Source: Bacillota bacterium | Lineage (GTDB): Bacteria; Bacillota; Clostridia; Lachnospirales; Lachnospiraceae | DNA length: 64,000 bases | Assembly (NCBI GenBank): GCA_023437365.1 | Contig: JAEZGK010000013.1 | Coordinates: 62,001-126,000, forward strand | Direction of reading: 5' to 3' | Part shown: positions 52,837 to 62,443 of the stretch, in pieces | Numbering within the stretch: position 1 is the first letter of the stretch | Layout: each line of letters opens with the position of its first letter | Program-made: the position numbers and the translations under genes | The notes under the pieces: model-generated | Seen by the model: the letters and a program-made list of their open reading frames with translations, nothing else | Databases searched by the model: none | What the model was told of the DNA's origin: nothing

Positions 52837-53178
52837 ATGAAGGAAATTATCATGCTGGATCTTGCAATTGCCGGGATGGCCTTTGTTCTAATTTGGATAT
52901 TCTTCTCACTGCGTCAAATTCGCCTATGCAGAGAAGATATGAGAAAAGCAGCGAAACAACTAAACTTATATCGCAAACAGCAGGCCGGTGTAAAGAATGA
53001 AGAAGAAGCTGAACTTCGGCTACAGCAGGTCGAAATTAGTGAAGCTATCTATAGGAGTGCAGCCGATGCCTATCATCGTACTTTACTAAAACCGATGAAT
53101 CGCATACCGGCATATATTCTGGGTTTTGCAGGTCCAGACAAAGCAAGGAACGAGCCTGAGCGTATGTTAGGTCATTAA
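52837..53178 (+). CDS. Small membrane protein, operon-leading type 2 (paralogue of 43307)
   Basis: A 113-residue protein with one membrane helix (residues about 7-26), a charged helical region rich in K/R/E/Q, and the tail LLKPMNRIPAYILGF that it shares with the 43307 product. Overall identity outside the tail is low, but size, topology and position are the same. AAAGGAGG precedes ATG 52837. It is the first cistron before the 1836-residue surface protein. Function unknown; I infer a part in assembly or export of the downstream protein. Confidence 0.75.
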   Translation: MKEIIMLDLAIAGMAFVLIWIFFSLRQIRLCREDMRKAAKQLNLYRKQQAGVKNEEEAELRLQQVEISEAIYRSAADAYHRTLLKPMNRIPAYILGFAGPDKARNEPERMLGH

Positions 53179-53260
53179 GAACAGTAATAGATTACAGGAC
53201 TATTATTGTTAAAAGTGATTACGAATTTCCTGTAAATATTAAGATGATAGGAAGAGTGAT

Positions 53261-56200
53261 ATGAGAAAAAAGCGGATCAGTGTTTTAATAACTCTATTCA
53301 TGGTATTTTGCTTGTTTCCGATGACAGCATCGGCAACAACTAATTTAAGAAATGTGTATGTAGGTGGCACGAAGGTAAATACAGGTAGTATTACATATTG
53401 GATATCGGACAAAAATGGAGGCATTACCTCTTCAGGTGCAGATGCCACAAACTACGTGGTGAAATACGAGAAACTATCAGGTAATGTGCCGGAATTAACC
53501 CTGAGAGGAGTTAATCTGACAGCAGTATATAGTTATGGCGATGGTAATTATGGTATATATGCCGATGGTGATCTGAACATTTATCTTGCTGAAGAAAAAA
53601 GTAATAATGTAACCGGTGCAGCGAACAGCGGAATGAATAGCTATGGTATTTATGTCGGAGGAAGCTTTGGAATTTTTGGATCCGGAAGCCTCACTGCCTC
53701 AGGAGGTAATGCTAACACCAGCTGTGGCATGTATACCACAGCCGGTGTTTTAATCAGCGGCTCATTAAACATCAGTACCATCGGTGGTACGGCGAATGAA
53801 AGTTATGGTATACAAGCGACAAACTACGTCATGCTTACTGGTGGAACGGTAACAGCAAAGTCTACCTCACCATCGGGAACTGCGCAAGCGATAAAGGTAC
53901 CTTCAATCATAGGCGACCCTACGATCACAGCCAGTAGGAATGCTAGCGGAAGTAGTCCTGAAACTTATTTAAGTCAAAATCTTAATTTATATAAATATAT
54001 GAATTTATACGTGTATATCGATCCAAATACCGAAGTGGTGAATTACGCAAAGAAAATGATAGAGGCTGGTAGCTACAGCTTGATGCAGGACGCAGCCAAT
54101 ACAGAGATAGCAGTGAAGACCGCATTGGCGACACAAATCAATGCTTTGCCCGGTATGAACACTACAGGAATTACAGTAACAGCTTCTAATATTATTGTGT
54201 CTTCCTTTAAGGCAGCTACAACAGGAACCTCCGCTAAGCCGGAAGGAACAAACGGCAGCTTTACCTTCACAGTGTCCTTGACGAAGGGAGAAATCACTCA
54301 AGCCACGACAGATAAATCAGGAACCATTACCGCGACAGCCTTTTCAGATACTATGGCAGTGGCGGCAGCAAAGACCGCCATCGTGAATGGAATAGTTACA
54401 GTGGACTCTGATGCAGACCAGACAGCAAAGACAGCAGCAGTTCAGAATTATGTGAACAGTAAGCTCACTGGGGATGCCGCAGGGGTAAACGCAACTGTTA
54501 CCCATAGCAGTGATAACACCTATCAGGTGGCACTAAATAAAGGAGCAGTGAACGACAACACAACAATTACCATGACCATCAACATAGATTCAAAGGTTGC
54601 TGAAATCGAGGGTACAAAATACAAAACATTACAAGAGGCTGTAGATGCAGTTCAAAGTGGGAAAGAAATTAAAATGCTTACGGACACCATCCTGACAACT
54701 GCAGTTACTGTAAGCAGCACTACAAGTAAAAGCTTTGTTCTCGACCTAAACGGCAAAACAATTGACGGGGGTGACAACTCTGCAATTATAAAAACATGTA
54801 TGGGTACGTTGACAATCACTGATCGCAGTGACGGTGCCAAGGGTAAGATTACCAGCAAAAAGATAGGCAGGGAAGATAGCTGTGGCACAATTTACATGGA
54901 TTACGGAAAACTTGTTCTAGAAAAAGGAACCGTGGAAAACTCATATGTTGATACAAATCCAAATTACAGCTATGCAATTTATAACTTCAGATCAAGTGAT
55001 GTAACGATTTTAGGTGGCGAAGTATTGACTACAGGCAATGGAACTTCCACGATTTGTAATTACTCTGGTGGTACCATGACTATTTCTGGCGGCACAGTGA
55101 GTGCCACGGGAAATAAGTCATCAGCAATTCAATACTATCGATGGGGTACCCTGAATATCACTGGCGGTGTGATAAGCTGCTCCGGTTCACAAAGTCAAAC
55201 AATTAGTGTTAGCGATTCCCAAAACGTATCTATTCAAGGAGGCACTATAACCAATACAAATAGCTCCGGTGTTACGATTAGCAGCGAATCGCAAGGAACC
55301 ATTAGTATTTCAGGTGGCACGGTAAGTGCTCCGGGCGGGGGTACTGCAATTAGAGTAGATAACAAAGGTAAAGTCAATATTAGCGGTAAAGATACACGCA
55401 TAAGTTCCAACGGATCCTTCGGAACGATTAGAATATACGGTGAATCAGTCGATGTTACTGCTCTTGAGATCAAAGGCGGTACCATAGAAAACACACAAGG
55501 TCTCTATACGATTGAAAATAAGGGCTCAGGTAAAGTCTCTGTTTCAGGCGATTCTATCATTAAGGGCGCAAAACAGGCGATGACTACGGCTCCGGAGCTG
55601 AGTGATAGTATAGAAGTTACCGCTAGTATGAATTACGATGGAAGCTCACCGGTAAATGAATACATGCCGGAGCAAATCAAGAACTACAAGAATCTTATAT
55701 TTGAATATAATCCTGATATTAGTCCTGTGAAGAAGGCACAGAAAATCATTGTGGACAGCACCACTTATACCGTGGCGCAGGATGTGGCAACTACTGAGGC
55801 AGATCTACGGACAGCGCTGGCGGCACAGATCAATGCCCTGTCCAACATGAAGGCTACGGGAGTTATGGTAAAGACTTCTGATATTACACTGACTAAGTTT
55901 CAGAAGGCGGTGGCAGGAACCCCATCAGATAAGGAAGGAACGGACGGTAGCTTTACCTTTAATGTATCCATAGAGAAGGGCACAGCAAAGCGAACTGTAA
56001 CAGGTAAGACTGGTAGCATTACAGCGACAGCTTATACTGATACGGTGGCAGTAGCGGAGGCAAAGACAATCATCGAGAAGGGCAGCTATACCGTGACACA
56101 GAGTGCTGCTACTCCGGAGACAGCATTAATAGCTGAGTTGGTGACACAGATCAATGCTCTGTACGGCATGAGCGATACAGAAGTAACAGTAGAAGCTTCT

Positions 56201-58771
56201 GGTATTGAAATTATCACATACAATGATGCGGTGGCAGGAAGCTCCACCGACAAGACAGGAACGAATGGCAGTTTTACCTTCCGGATAACTCTAAAGAAGG
56301 GGATAGCAGAGAAAATCACAACAGACTTAGCGGGAACCATTACTGCGACAGCTTTTAATGATACGATAGCAGTAGCTGAGGCAAAGACAATCATTGAGGG
56401 CGGCAGCTATACTGTAACGCAGAGTACTGCTACTTCGGGGACCGCAGTAATTGCTGAACTGGTAGCACAAATCAATGCCCTGCCCGGCATGAGTACTACA
56501 GAAGTTACGGTCGAAGCTTCTGATATTGAAATAACTACATTTAATTCTGCGGTGACAGGAAGCTCCACCAACAAGACAGGAACGAACGGCAGCTTTACCT
56601 TCAGCGTGTCTCTGGAGAAGGGCAAAGCAAAGCAAACCTTAACGGGTAAGACAGGAACCATTACTGCGACAGCTTTTAATGATACGATAGCAGTTGCTGA
56701 GGCAAAGTCAATCATCGAAGCTGGCAGCTATACCATAGCACAGGCTTCCGTCAGTACAGGAGGAGCGATTACGACAGCGATTGCTGTGAAGATTAATACC
56801 CTGACCGGTATGAGCAGTACAGCAGTTGAGGTAACAGGATCTAGTATCACTGTAACCGCCTACGAAGCGGCTCAAGAGGGAACTCCGGGAAATCCGTCAG
56901 GAACGAACGGCATATTTACCTTTAGAGTAGCTCTTACAAAGGGAGTAGTGACTACAACTGCAGGCAGTATCACAGGCACTATTACTGCGACTCCCTATAC
57001 CGGATTATCAGATGTAGCTGCAGTTGATGCAGCAAAGACAGCTGTTATCGGTGGAACAGTTACAGTGGATTTTGGTGCACAGCAGACAACGAAGACAGCA
57101 GCAGTTCAGAACTATGTGGATAGTCTGCTCACAGGTGATGCAGCAGGGGTAACCGCAGTCGTTACCTGTAACAGCGATAATACCTATCTGGTCAGTCTGA
57201 GAAAGGGAGATACTACCGATAGCAAGACCATCACCATGACCATCAATGAAAATGCTAATCCGGATACTGCACTGGTGGAGGAAGCAAAGACACTCGTTGC
57301 GGGTGGAAGCTATACTCTGTCACAGGCTGCAGCTAACACTGAGACAGCAGTGAAGGAAGCATTGGCGGCACAAATCAACGCATTGCCGGGTATGAGCAGT
57401 AAAGGCGTGATAGTGACAGCTTCTGATATTACTATAACCCAGTTTACAGCGGCTGTGGCTGGAACCTCCGGTAATAGCTCAGGAACGAACGGCAGCGTTA
57501 CCTTTAGCGTATCTCTGACCAAGGGTCTTGCAGCTACAATCATGACAGGAAAGACAGGAACCATTAATGCGACAACCTATGTAGCTCCTGATGGAGGCAA
57601 TAATCCTCCGGCTACCCGTGGCGGTGGAGGTGCTGGCGCCCCCGTAAAGAAAGAGGGCAAGATCGAAAAGGATCAAAAGCAGGAGGGCAATGCCCCTACA
57701 GCTAACCTTATGAACAGCACGGAGGATCTGAAAGCAATCGTCTTATCTGCTGCGGATCAGGAACAGATGGCAGCAGGAAAGGATGCAAGGGTAATCCTAA
57801 AAGTCCAGGATATCAGTGCTTCTGTCAGTGCAGAGGATAAGAAACAGATTGAAGAGAAGATGGCTGCAGAACATCAGAATACAGCCAATCCGGCACTATT
57901 ATTTATAGATATTTCGCTGTTTAAGCAGGTTGGAGACGGTGAAGAGACAAGAATTACTGAGACGAACGGTAAGATTAAGATCAGCATTGCTGTACCGGAA
58001 AGTATGTGGAACACTGAGAACGGAACAGAAAGAACCTATCGTGTGGTTCGTATCCATAACGGAATAACAGAGATTCTTGAGGGTACCTATGATCCCACCA
58101 CACATCTCTTTACCTTTGAGACAGATCGTTTTTCTACCTATGCTTTGACCTACCAGGATCTGAATATGATATCTGTAGATACGGAGCAAAGCCAATCAGG
58201 CCCAATTGCAATAGTTCAGGATTTTTATCATCTTCGTCTGACTGCCAAGGCTGATCAGTCCTCGCAGAAATTAACCTATGCCAAGGTGACCAGTGCAGAT
58301 GGGTACTTCATCTACGGAGCACAATACGGGAAGAAGCTGAAAAAGCTGGCAGATGTAAAGGGAATTGTCAGAAACTATACAGTGAAGAAGCTAAAGAAGG
58401 CAACCTATTACACGTATCAGGTAAAAGCTTATAAGATCATGGGCGGGAAGAAGGTAATCGTAGCCGAATCACGTATGATCTACTCGGTAACTGCAAATAA
58501 GACCTATGGCAATCCGATAAAGATTATGATGAAGAATTCCTCCATAACGATGGAGGTTGGAAAAACCAAGAAGGTGACTTATCAGATAGTGCTGCCGGAG
58601 AACAAGAAGAGGAAGGAGTTCGCTAGTTCGACTTGCTTTGAAACGACGAACCAGGAGATTGCGACTATCACTGACAGCGGAAAAATAACCGCAATAGCGA
58701 AGGGCACCTGTGATATATATGTATATGCACAGAACGGAGTATATAAGAAGATTAAGGTAACGGTGAAATAA
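53261..58771 (+). CDS. Giant secreted repeat protein with shared C-terminal module
   Basis: An 1836-residue exported protein. Signal peptide (1-25, ending ASA); a Cthe_2159-like beta-helix (about 53340-54000); two repeat units; a second beta-helix opened by TLQEAVDAV, the same motif as in the 1097-residue protein (54600-55700); then six more units to 57590; then a Gly-rich linker and the C-terminal module. Of the eight units six are about 105-110 residues (start AKTIIEGGSYTVTQ, end GTITATAFNDT) and two are a shorter type (AKTAVIGGTVTVD... TITMTIN). The units probably form a stalk. No wall-sorting signal. ATG 53261 follows AGGAAGAG. Second cistron of the class B operon. Confidence 0.85.
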   Translation: MRKKRISVLITLFMVFCLFPMTASATTNLRNVYVGGTKVNTGSITYWISDKNGGITSSGADATNYVVKYEKLSGNVPELTLRGVNLTAVYSYGDGNYGIYADGDLNIYLAEEKSNNVTGAANSGMNSYGIYVGGSFGIFGSGSLTASGGNANTSCGMYTTAGVLISGSLNISTIGGTANESYGIQATNYVMLTGGTVTAKSTSPSGTAQAIKVPSIIGDPTITASRNASGSSPETYLSQNLNLYKYMNLYVYIDPNTEVVNYAKKMIEAGSYSLMQDAANTEIAVKTALATQINALPGMNTTGITVTASNIIVSSFKAATTGTSAKPEGTNGSFTFTVSLTKGEITQATTDKSGTITATAFSDTMAVAAAKTAIVNGIVTVDSDADQTAKTAAVQNYVNSKLTGDAAGVNATVTHSSDNTYQVALNKGAVNDNTTITMTINIDSKVAEIEGTKYKTLQEAVDAVQSGKEIKMLTDTILTTAVTVSSTTSKSFVLDLNGKTIDGGDNSAIIKTCMGTLTITDRSDGAKGKITSKKIGREDSCGTIYMDYGKLVLEKGTVENSYVDTNPNYSYAIYNFRSSDVTILGGEVLTTGNGTSTICNYSGGTMTISGGTVSATGNKSSAIQYYRWGTLNITGGVISCSGSQSQTISVSDSQNVSIQGGTITNTNSSGVTISSESQGTISISGGTVSAPGGGTAIRVDNKGKVNISGKDTRISSNGSFGTIRIYGESVDVTALEIKGGTIENTQGLYTIENKGSGKVSVSGDSIIKGAKQAMTTAPELSDSIEVTASMNYDGSSPVNEYMPEQIKNYKNLIFEYNPDISPVKKAQKIIVDSTTYTVAQDVATTEADLRTALAAQINALSNMKATGVMVKTSDITLTKFQKAVAGTPSDKEGTDGSFTFNVSIEKGTAKRTVTGKTGSITATAYTDTVAVAEAKTIIEKGSYTVTQSAATPETALIAELVTQINALYGMSDTEVTVEASGIEIITYNDAVAGSSTDKTGTNGSFTFRITLKKGIAEKITTDLAGTITATAFNDTIAVAEAKTIIEGGSYTVTQSTATSGTAVIAELVAQINALPGMSTTEVTVEASDIEITTFNSAVTGSSTNKTGTNGSFTFSVSLEKGKAKQTLTGKTGTITATAFNDTIAVAEAKSIIEAGSYTIAQASVSTGGAITTAIAVKINTLTGMSSTAVEVTGSSITVTAYEAAQEGTPGNPSGTNGIFTFRVALTKGVVTTTAGSITGTITATPYTGLSDVAAVDAAKTAVIGGTVTVDFGAQQTTKTAAVQNYVDSLLTGDAAGVTAVVTCNSDNTYLVSLRKGDTTDSKTITMTINENANPDTALVEEAKTLVAGGSYTLSQAAANTETAVKEALAAQINALPGMSSKGVIVTASDITITQFTAAVAGTSGNSSGTNGSVTFSVSLTKGLAATIMTGKTGTINATTYVAPDGGNNPPATRGGGGAGAPVKKEGKIEKDQKQEGNAPTANLMNSTEDLKAIVLSAADQEQMAAGKDARVILKVQDISASVSAEDKKQIEEKMAAEHQNTANPALLFIDISLFKQVGDGEETRITETNGKIKISIAVPESMWNTENGTERTYRVVRIHNGITEILEGTYDPTTHLFTFETDRFSTYALTYQDLNMISVDTEQSQSGPIAIVQDFYHLRLTAKADQSSQKLTYAKVTSADGYFIYGAQYGKKLKKLADVKGIVRNYTVKKLKKATYYTYQVKAYKIMGGKKVIVAESRMIYSVTANKTYGNPIKIMMKNSSITMEVGKTKKVTYQIVLPENKKRKEFASSTCFETTNQEIATITDSGKITAIAKGTCDIYVYAQNGVYKKIKVTVK
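57650..58771 (+). repeat. Shared C-terminal module, copy 3
   Basis: Same module as at 41997 and 51407 but more diverged (for example GKIEKDQKQ in place of GKLEKDQKQ), so it duplicated earlier or escaped homogenisation. Confidence 0.92.
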
Positions 58772-58773
58772 TT

Positions 58774-58840
58774 CCCTTTCATGCAGTTTCCTCACCCTCT
58801 CATGCAGGCGACGGTTATTAGCCTAAGTCTGTGTTAGTAT
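58774..58840 (+). promoter_or_regulatory. Class B operator pair and promoter of the InlB-repeat gene
   Basis: CCCTTTCAT 58774-58782 begins three bases after the stop codon of the giant protein; CCCTCTCAT is at 58795-58803, 21 bp on. ACGGTTA at 58811 and TGTTAGTAT (58832-58840) keep the common spacing. Confidence 0.78.
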
Positions 58841-58902
58841 AAATCCATGGTATTAAATGTAATGTCAATCATTTAATTAATGAAAGAGAGGATGGAATCA
58901 AA

Positions 58903-59487
58903 ATGAAAAAAGTAATCTCATTATTATGTATGTGTTTAATCCTGACATCGCTAGGAGACATCAATGTAGCTTCTGCAGAACAATATACTAACAATTGCAT
59001 TGAAAGCTTTGCTGAGAATGGCACTACAATCGTTTTTGATGCAAATGGCGGTAAGGGTACAATGGAAAATGGTGCCGTCAGCGACAATTATAAGCTGCCA
59101 AAAAGTAAGTTCAAAAAATCAGGTTATAAGTTTGCAGGCTGGTGTACTGCAAAAGAGAACCCGAACCCGGATAATTTCTATAAGGTTGGAACCGAGGGAT
59201 ATTATTTAAATTTCCCTGATAGTACTTCAACTCTTTATGCTATATGGGTGAAAAGCAAAGCATATAAGATCAGCTATGATTTAGGTAAGGGAATGAAGTT
59301 GTCAAAATCCGTTAAGACATACACCTCCGGAAAGGCAACAAAACTACCGAATATAAAAGATTCAGATGCATTTAATGGCTGGATGATCACAATTAATGGT
59401 CAGGAATATGGTCCGATTTATGAGGTTCCTCCTTATATGACAGGTAAAATCAAACTGAGACCCTTGATGATTGGGTTTGAGGGATAA
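58903..59487 (+). CDS. Secreted InlB B-repeat (Listeria-Bacteroides repeat) protein
   Basis: A 194-residue exported protein. Signal peptide MKKVISLLCMCLILTS...ASA. The repeat VFDANGGKGTMENGAVSDNY...KSGYKFAGWCTAKENPN...TLYAIWVK (residues about 43-125) is a typical InlB B-repeat with a beta-grasp fold. A second degenerate one follows (ISYDLGKGMKLSKSVKTYTSGKATKLPNIKDSDAFNGW). Such repeats are spacers or protein-binding units of surface proteins; here it stands alone without an anchor. AGAGAGG precedes ATG 58903. It has its own class B promoter and a terminator. Confidence 0.85.
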   Translation: MKKVISLLCMCLILTSLGDINVASAEQYTNNCIESFAENGTTIVFDANGGKGTMENGAVSDNYKLPKSKFKKSGYKFAGWCTAKENPNPDNFYKVGTEGYYLNFPDSTSTLYAIWVKSKAYKISYDLGKGMKLSKSVKTYTSGKATKLPNIKDSDAFNGWMITINGQEYGPIYEVPPYMTGKIKLRPLMIGFEG

Positions 59488-59505
59488 TATAAGTTTAGCA
59501 GGAGG

Positions 59506-59553
59506 CGTGTTTCAAGACTAACATTTTTAGTTAGGATTGAAACACGTTCTTTT
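59506..59553 (+). terminator. Terminator after the InlB-repeat gene
   Basis: 59506-59515 pairs with 59537-59546 (10 bp) and CTAAC/GTTAG extends it inward (59518/59530); TTCTTTT follows. Confidence 0.88.
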
Positions 59554-59558
59554 CAGTT

Positions 59559-59588
59559 ACGGTTCGTGCTGTGAGAAACACAATTCGT
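59559..59588 (+). promoter_or_regulatory. Class A operator pair before the WG-repeat gene
   Basis: ACGGTTCGT at 59559-59567 and ACAATTCGT at 59580-59588, exactly 21 bp apart. The first box is an excellent match to the general LytTR consensus ACNGTTNRK. The downstream ACGGTTT and -10 elements of the other copies are not well kept here, so the promoter itself is uncertain. Confidence 0.7.
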
Positions 59589-59677
59589 ACGGAAGATGCA
59601 ATGACAGATGCGAATTTTTACGAGACAGTAATAGGGATCAATTTAAGTTTAATTTACCAAATAAGGAGGAAGCACAA

Positions 59678-62152
59678 ATGAAGTTAAAGAAAGTAATGCA
59701 CAGAGTATTATCAATCATACTCTCGACTACTTTAGTATTATCACTGGGAGTCGTGATCCCAGCGAAAGCGGAAGCATCATCCAACGTGGATAAATACCCT
59801 TACTACACAAACGAGGGCGTTGACACCATCGGAGTTAACACGCATCTTATAACGGGACCCCAGAAAACCACTTACCAGGTTGGCGAGGGTTTTGATACCA
59901 CCGGAATGTACGTGATGTATAATGACAATGGCAAGGAAATTGACGTCACTGATAAAGTTACCTTTGCCTGTGGAAAGACTGTAGTAACACAAGGTACTTC
60001 GTTTGATACTCCCGGTCAAAATCAGATATTAATATATTATGAGGGACGTCTGATCGGAGGACAGGTAATTACGATCGTTGCGGCTAAAATCAAACCGACA
60101 CCGACGAGCGCTCCGACTGATAATCAGGGTGATGGCATAACCTGGCTTGGTTCTGAGACCGAGTATAAGAAGACGCTGGAGAGCTATTTTGACTCAGGCC
60201 TACGCGTTGCACCTGTGGGCGATTACGATTCCCATGGGAATCTGAACAATGTCAAATATGGACTAGTCGACCGTAATGGTGTGTGGGCGGCGAAGCCTGT
60301 CTACGACAAAATCGAAGCATACTACTGGAATGATACTTCTCATAGTAGTGCCCCGAAATCAGAAAATGAAAACAAGCCAACAGAATCCATATTCATCAAA
60401 GGGTATGTTCAGGCAGTCAAAAATGGAAAGATGGGCTTGCTTGACAGTACGGGCAAGGAAGTCATTCCTTGTAGGTATGATGCAGTCGGATTACCGTCCG
60501 AGGATATGTGCCGTCTCATTGTGGGTTCCAACATTGGCTATTGGAACTTAAAGACGGGCACGGAAGTCGTCGCTCCTGGCAGGTATGTCATCTCAGATAG
60601 CCGATGTCTGAGTGCCGCCGGATATGGCTGGGGGGCAAATGACTACTACTTTACAGCCTACAATTTCCACGATGGGTATGCATTGGTGGATACAGGAAAG
60701 ACGAAAGAGGTAATGATAAAGCAAATCGTCGGTATCTACGGCAAACCGAGTACCTATTCTGAAGACAAACAACAATCGTATCCCGTAACATTAAGATATG
60801 CTCAAATTATTGACAAGAACGGTAATGAGATTCTGCCCAAAGCGTATCTCTATAATCCTGGTGACAGTTACCCTCAGGCAGGACCGTATATGACATATTA
60901 TGAGGAAGCGAAGGAAATGATGCATATGAGGTCCGATAGCGGAGACGATATCATGTTTGCATCACATTTTGTGACCGGTGTAGTGGGAAAGAAGGGCATT
61001 GTATTACCCGCGAAGTACCATGCCGGTATCGTGGGTAGCTCTGCGAGAGGCTGGCACCTGGATAGCACAAATATGCAGATTATACCCGAATTATCTATGG
61101 TTATTACCAGTAAGGCAGCATTAACGAATCTCCACGAAGGCGATGCTTCACGAGAAGTCGTAAGCTTAAGCGGCAAAACAATTATTCCTTTTTCAGGGGA
61201 TATCACAACGAACGAAATCGAGTATAATCCGGTAGAAAAGGTGTTTGTCAGTGGTGGTGCGATCTTCAATGAAAAAGGAAAAATCATCTCCGGTGCGAAG
61301 ACCAAGGTCGTCGACAAAAAGGACAGCTATACTCAAGTATTCAAGAGTTACCCTGTAAACGGTTATGTCACAATGACCGAAGCCCTCAAATATTATGACT
61401 TTCGTGAAGGTAAGATCAAAGGTTTAGGAGTTGTATCTGTAAAAAATGGAACAGTATATAAAAATAAGAATCTGTTAGGTATCGCTGCTTCTGATGTTAG
61501 CACCAAGAAAACACTCTGGGTGAATCAAGGGACTTTAGACAAACCTAAGTGGGGACTTGTCAATCTTAAGGGCGAGAAGCTTCTTCCCTTTGAGTACGAG
61601 GAGCTCAATGCGGGAAGCGACAGAAACATATATCGTAAATATCCCACCTGGACTCAGGCAGAAAATGCTTATGTACTGGTGAAGAAGGATGGCAAGTGGG
61701 GTATGGTTGACACCTCAGGCAAGATTTTACTGCCGTGCAAGTATAGCGAGATTCGCGATCCCGAAATGGATTATTATGTATCCATACAGGATGCCGATAG
61801 TGGTAAATATGGTGTATTCAGCTTCAAATCGAAAAAGATTACTATCCCATGCCAATATGACAGTTCGTTAAGTATTAGATTCTACGAATATGATCGTGGT
61901 TCTATCAGTGGTGTTATCGCACAATCAGTTGGCAATAATATGAATGCTCTTTTTGATCTGGAAACCGGTAAGCAACTATCCGAAGGAATTCAGGGTCTGC
62001 ATGCAGCAAAAAGGGGCACTTTCATAGGTTCAAATAACTTTTACGGACCGGATGGAAAGATATTATATCCTTTCAAATTAAGCGATGATTGTACCCTTAT
62101 CGTTCGTGACGGCAAGGTTGGCTATGTACACGCTTCCAAGCTCGCAAGATAG
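59678..62152 (+). CDS. Secreted WG-repeat protein with an Ig-like domain
   Basis: An 824-residue exported protein. Signal peptide (1 to about 31, ending AKAEA); an Ig-like (BIG3-type) domain (about 50-130, TYQVGEGFDTTGMYVMY); a Pro/Thr linker; then WG-type repeats spread to the C-terminus: VDRNGVWAAKPVYDKI, VKNGKMGLLDSTGKEVIPCRYD, PKWGLVNLKGEKLLPFEYEE, KDGKWGMVDTSGKILLPCKYSE. WG repeats form beta-propeller-like surfaces for binding; their ligands are unknown. AAGGAGG precedes ATG 59678; the frame runs upstream to 59537 through the operator and lacks a second ribosome-binding site. It is the last member of the putative regulon. Confidence 0.85.
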   Translation: MKLKKVMHRVLSIILSTTLVLSLGVVIPAKAEASSNVDKYPYYTNEGVDTIGVNTHLITGPQKTTYQVGEGFDTTGMYVMYNDNGKEIDVTDKVTFACGKTVVTQGTSFDTPGQNQILIYYEGRLIGGQVITIVAAKIKPTPTSAPTDNQGDGITWLGSETEYKKTLESYFDSGLRVAPVGDYDSHGNLNNVKYGLVDRNGVWAAKPVYDKIEAYYWNDTSHSSAPKSENENKPTESIFIKGYVQAVKNGKMGLLDSTGKEVIPCRYDAVGLPSEDMCRLIVGSNIGYWNLKTGTEVVAPGRYVISDSRCLSAAGYGWGANDYYFTAYNFHDGYALVDTGKTKEVMIKQIVGIYGKPSTYSEDKQQSYPVTLRYAQIIDKNGNEILPKAYLYNPGDSYPQAGPYMTYYEEAKEMMHMRSDSGDDIMFASHFVTGVVGKKGIVLPAKYHAGIVGSSARGWHLDSTNMQIIPELSMVITSKAALTNLHEGDASREVVSLSGKTIIPFSGDITTNEIEYNPVEKVFVSGGAIFNEKGKIISGAKTKVVDKKDSYTQVFKSYPVNGYVTMTEALKYYDFREGKIKGLGVVSVKNGTVYKNKNLLGIAASDVSTKKTLWVNQGTLDKPKWGLVNLKGEKLLPFEYEELNAGSDRNIYRKYPTWTQAENAYVLVKKDGKWGMVDTSGKILLPCKYSEIRDPEMDYYVSIQDADSGKYGVFSFKSKKITIPCQYDSSLSIRFYEYDRGSISGVIAQSVGNNMNALFDLETGKQLSEGIQGLHAAKRGTFIGSNNFYGPDGKILYPFKLSDDCTLIVRDGKVGYVHASKLAR

Positions 62153-62251
62153 GAAAGAACTTAAGAGCGTATTAATATCACAACATACAGAAAATCATCT
62201 TCATCATGAAGATGCTAGTAGGAAGATTAACCAACACCTTAGGCAAACCCG

Positions 62252-62291
62252 ACAAAAGCCTGCCCTTCATACTCGAAGGGCAGGCTTTTGT
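62252..62291 (+). terminator. Terminator after the WG-repeat gene
   Basis: Perfect 17-bp stem 62252-62268/62275-62291 with T-rich 3' arm end. A small palindrome near 62194-62212 precedes it. Confidence 0.93.
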
Positions 62292-62443
62292 TAATCATGC
62301 CAACCAGGAAGCGTAAAGAGAATTAGCTGATTGCCAATACCTATTTGCATAAAGATCAATGTGATATCTGATAGGATTTTATACTGTACGACTATGAGAA
62401 TAGATGGTATGATATAATCATTACAATACAGAGGAGTTAGTAT

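Noticed and set aside
54005..57676. Several minus-strand frames of about 100 codons with similar repeat products
   Set aside because: They are regular mirror images of the stalk repeats in the giant surface protein and lack start signals.
39822..58771. LPxTG, SLH or cohesin/dockerin anchoring signals in the large surface proteins
   Set aside because: I looked at the C-termini and found none; all three end with the same Ig-like domain and no hydrophobic tail.
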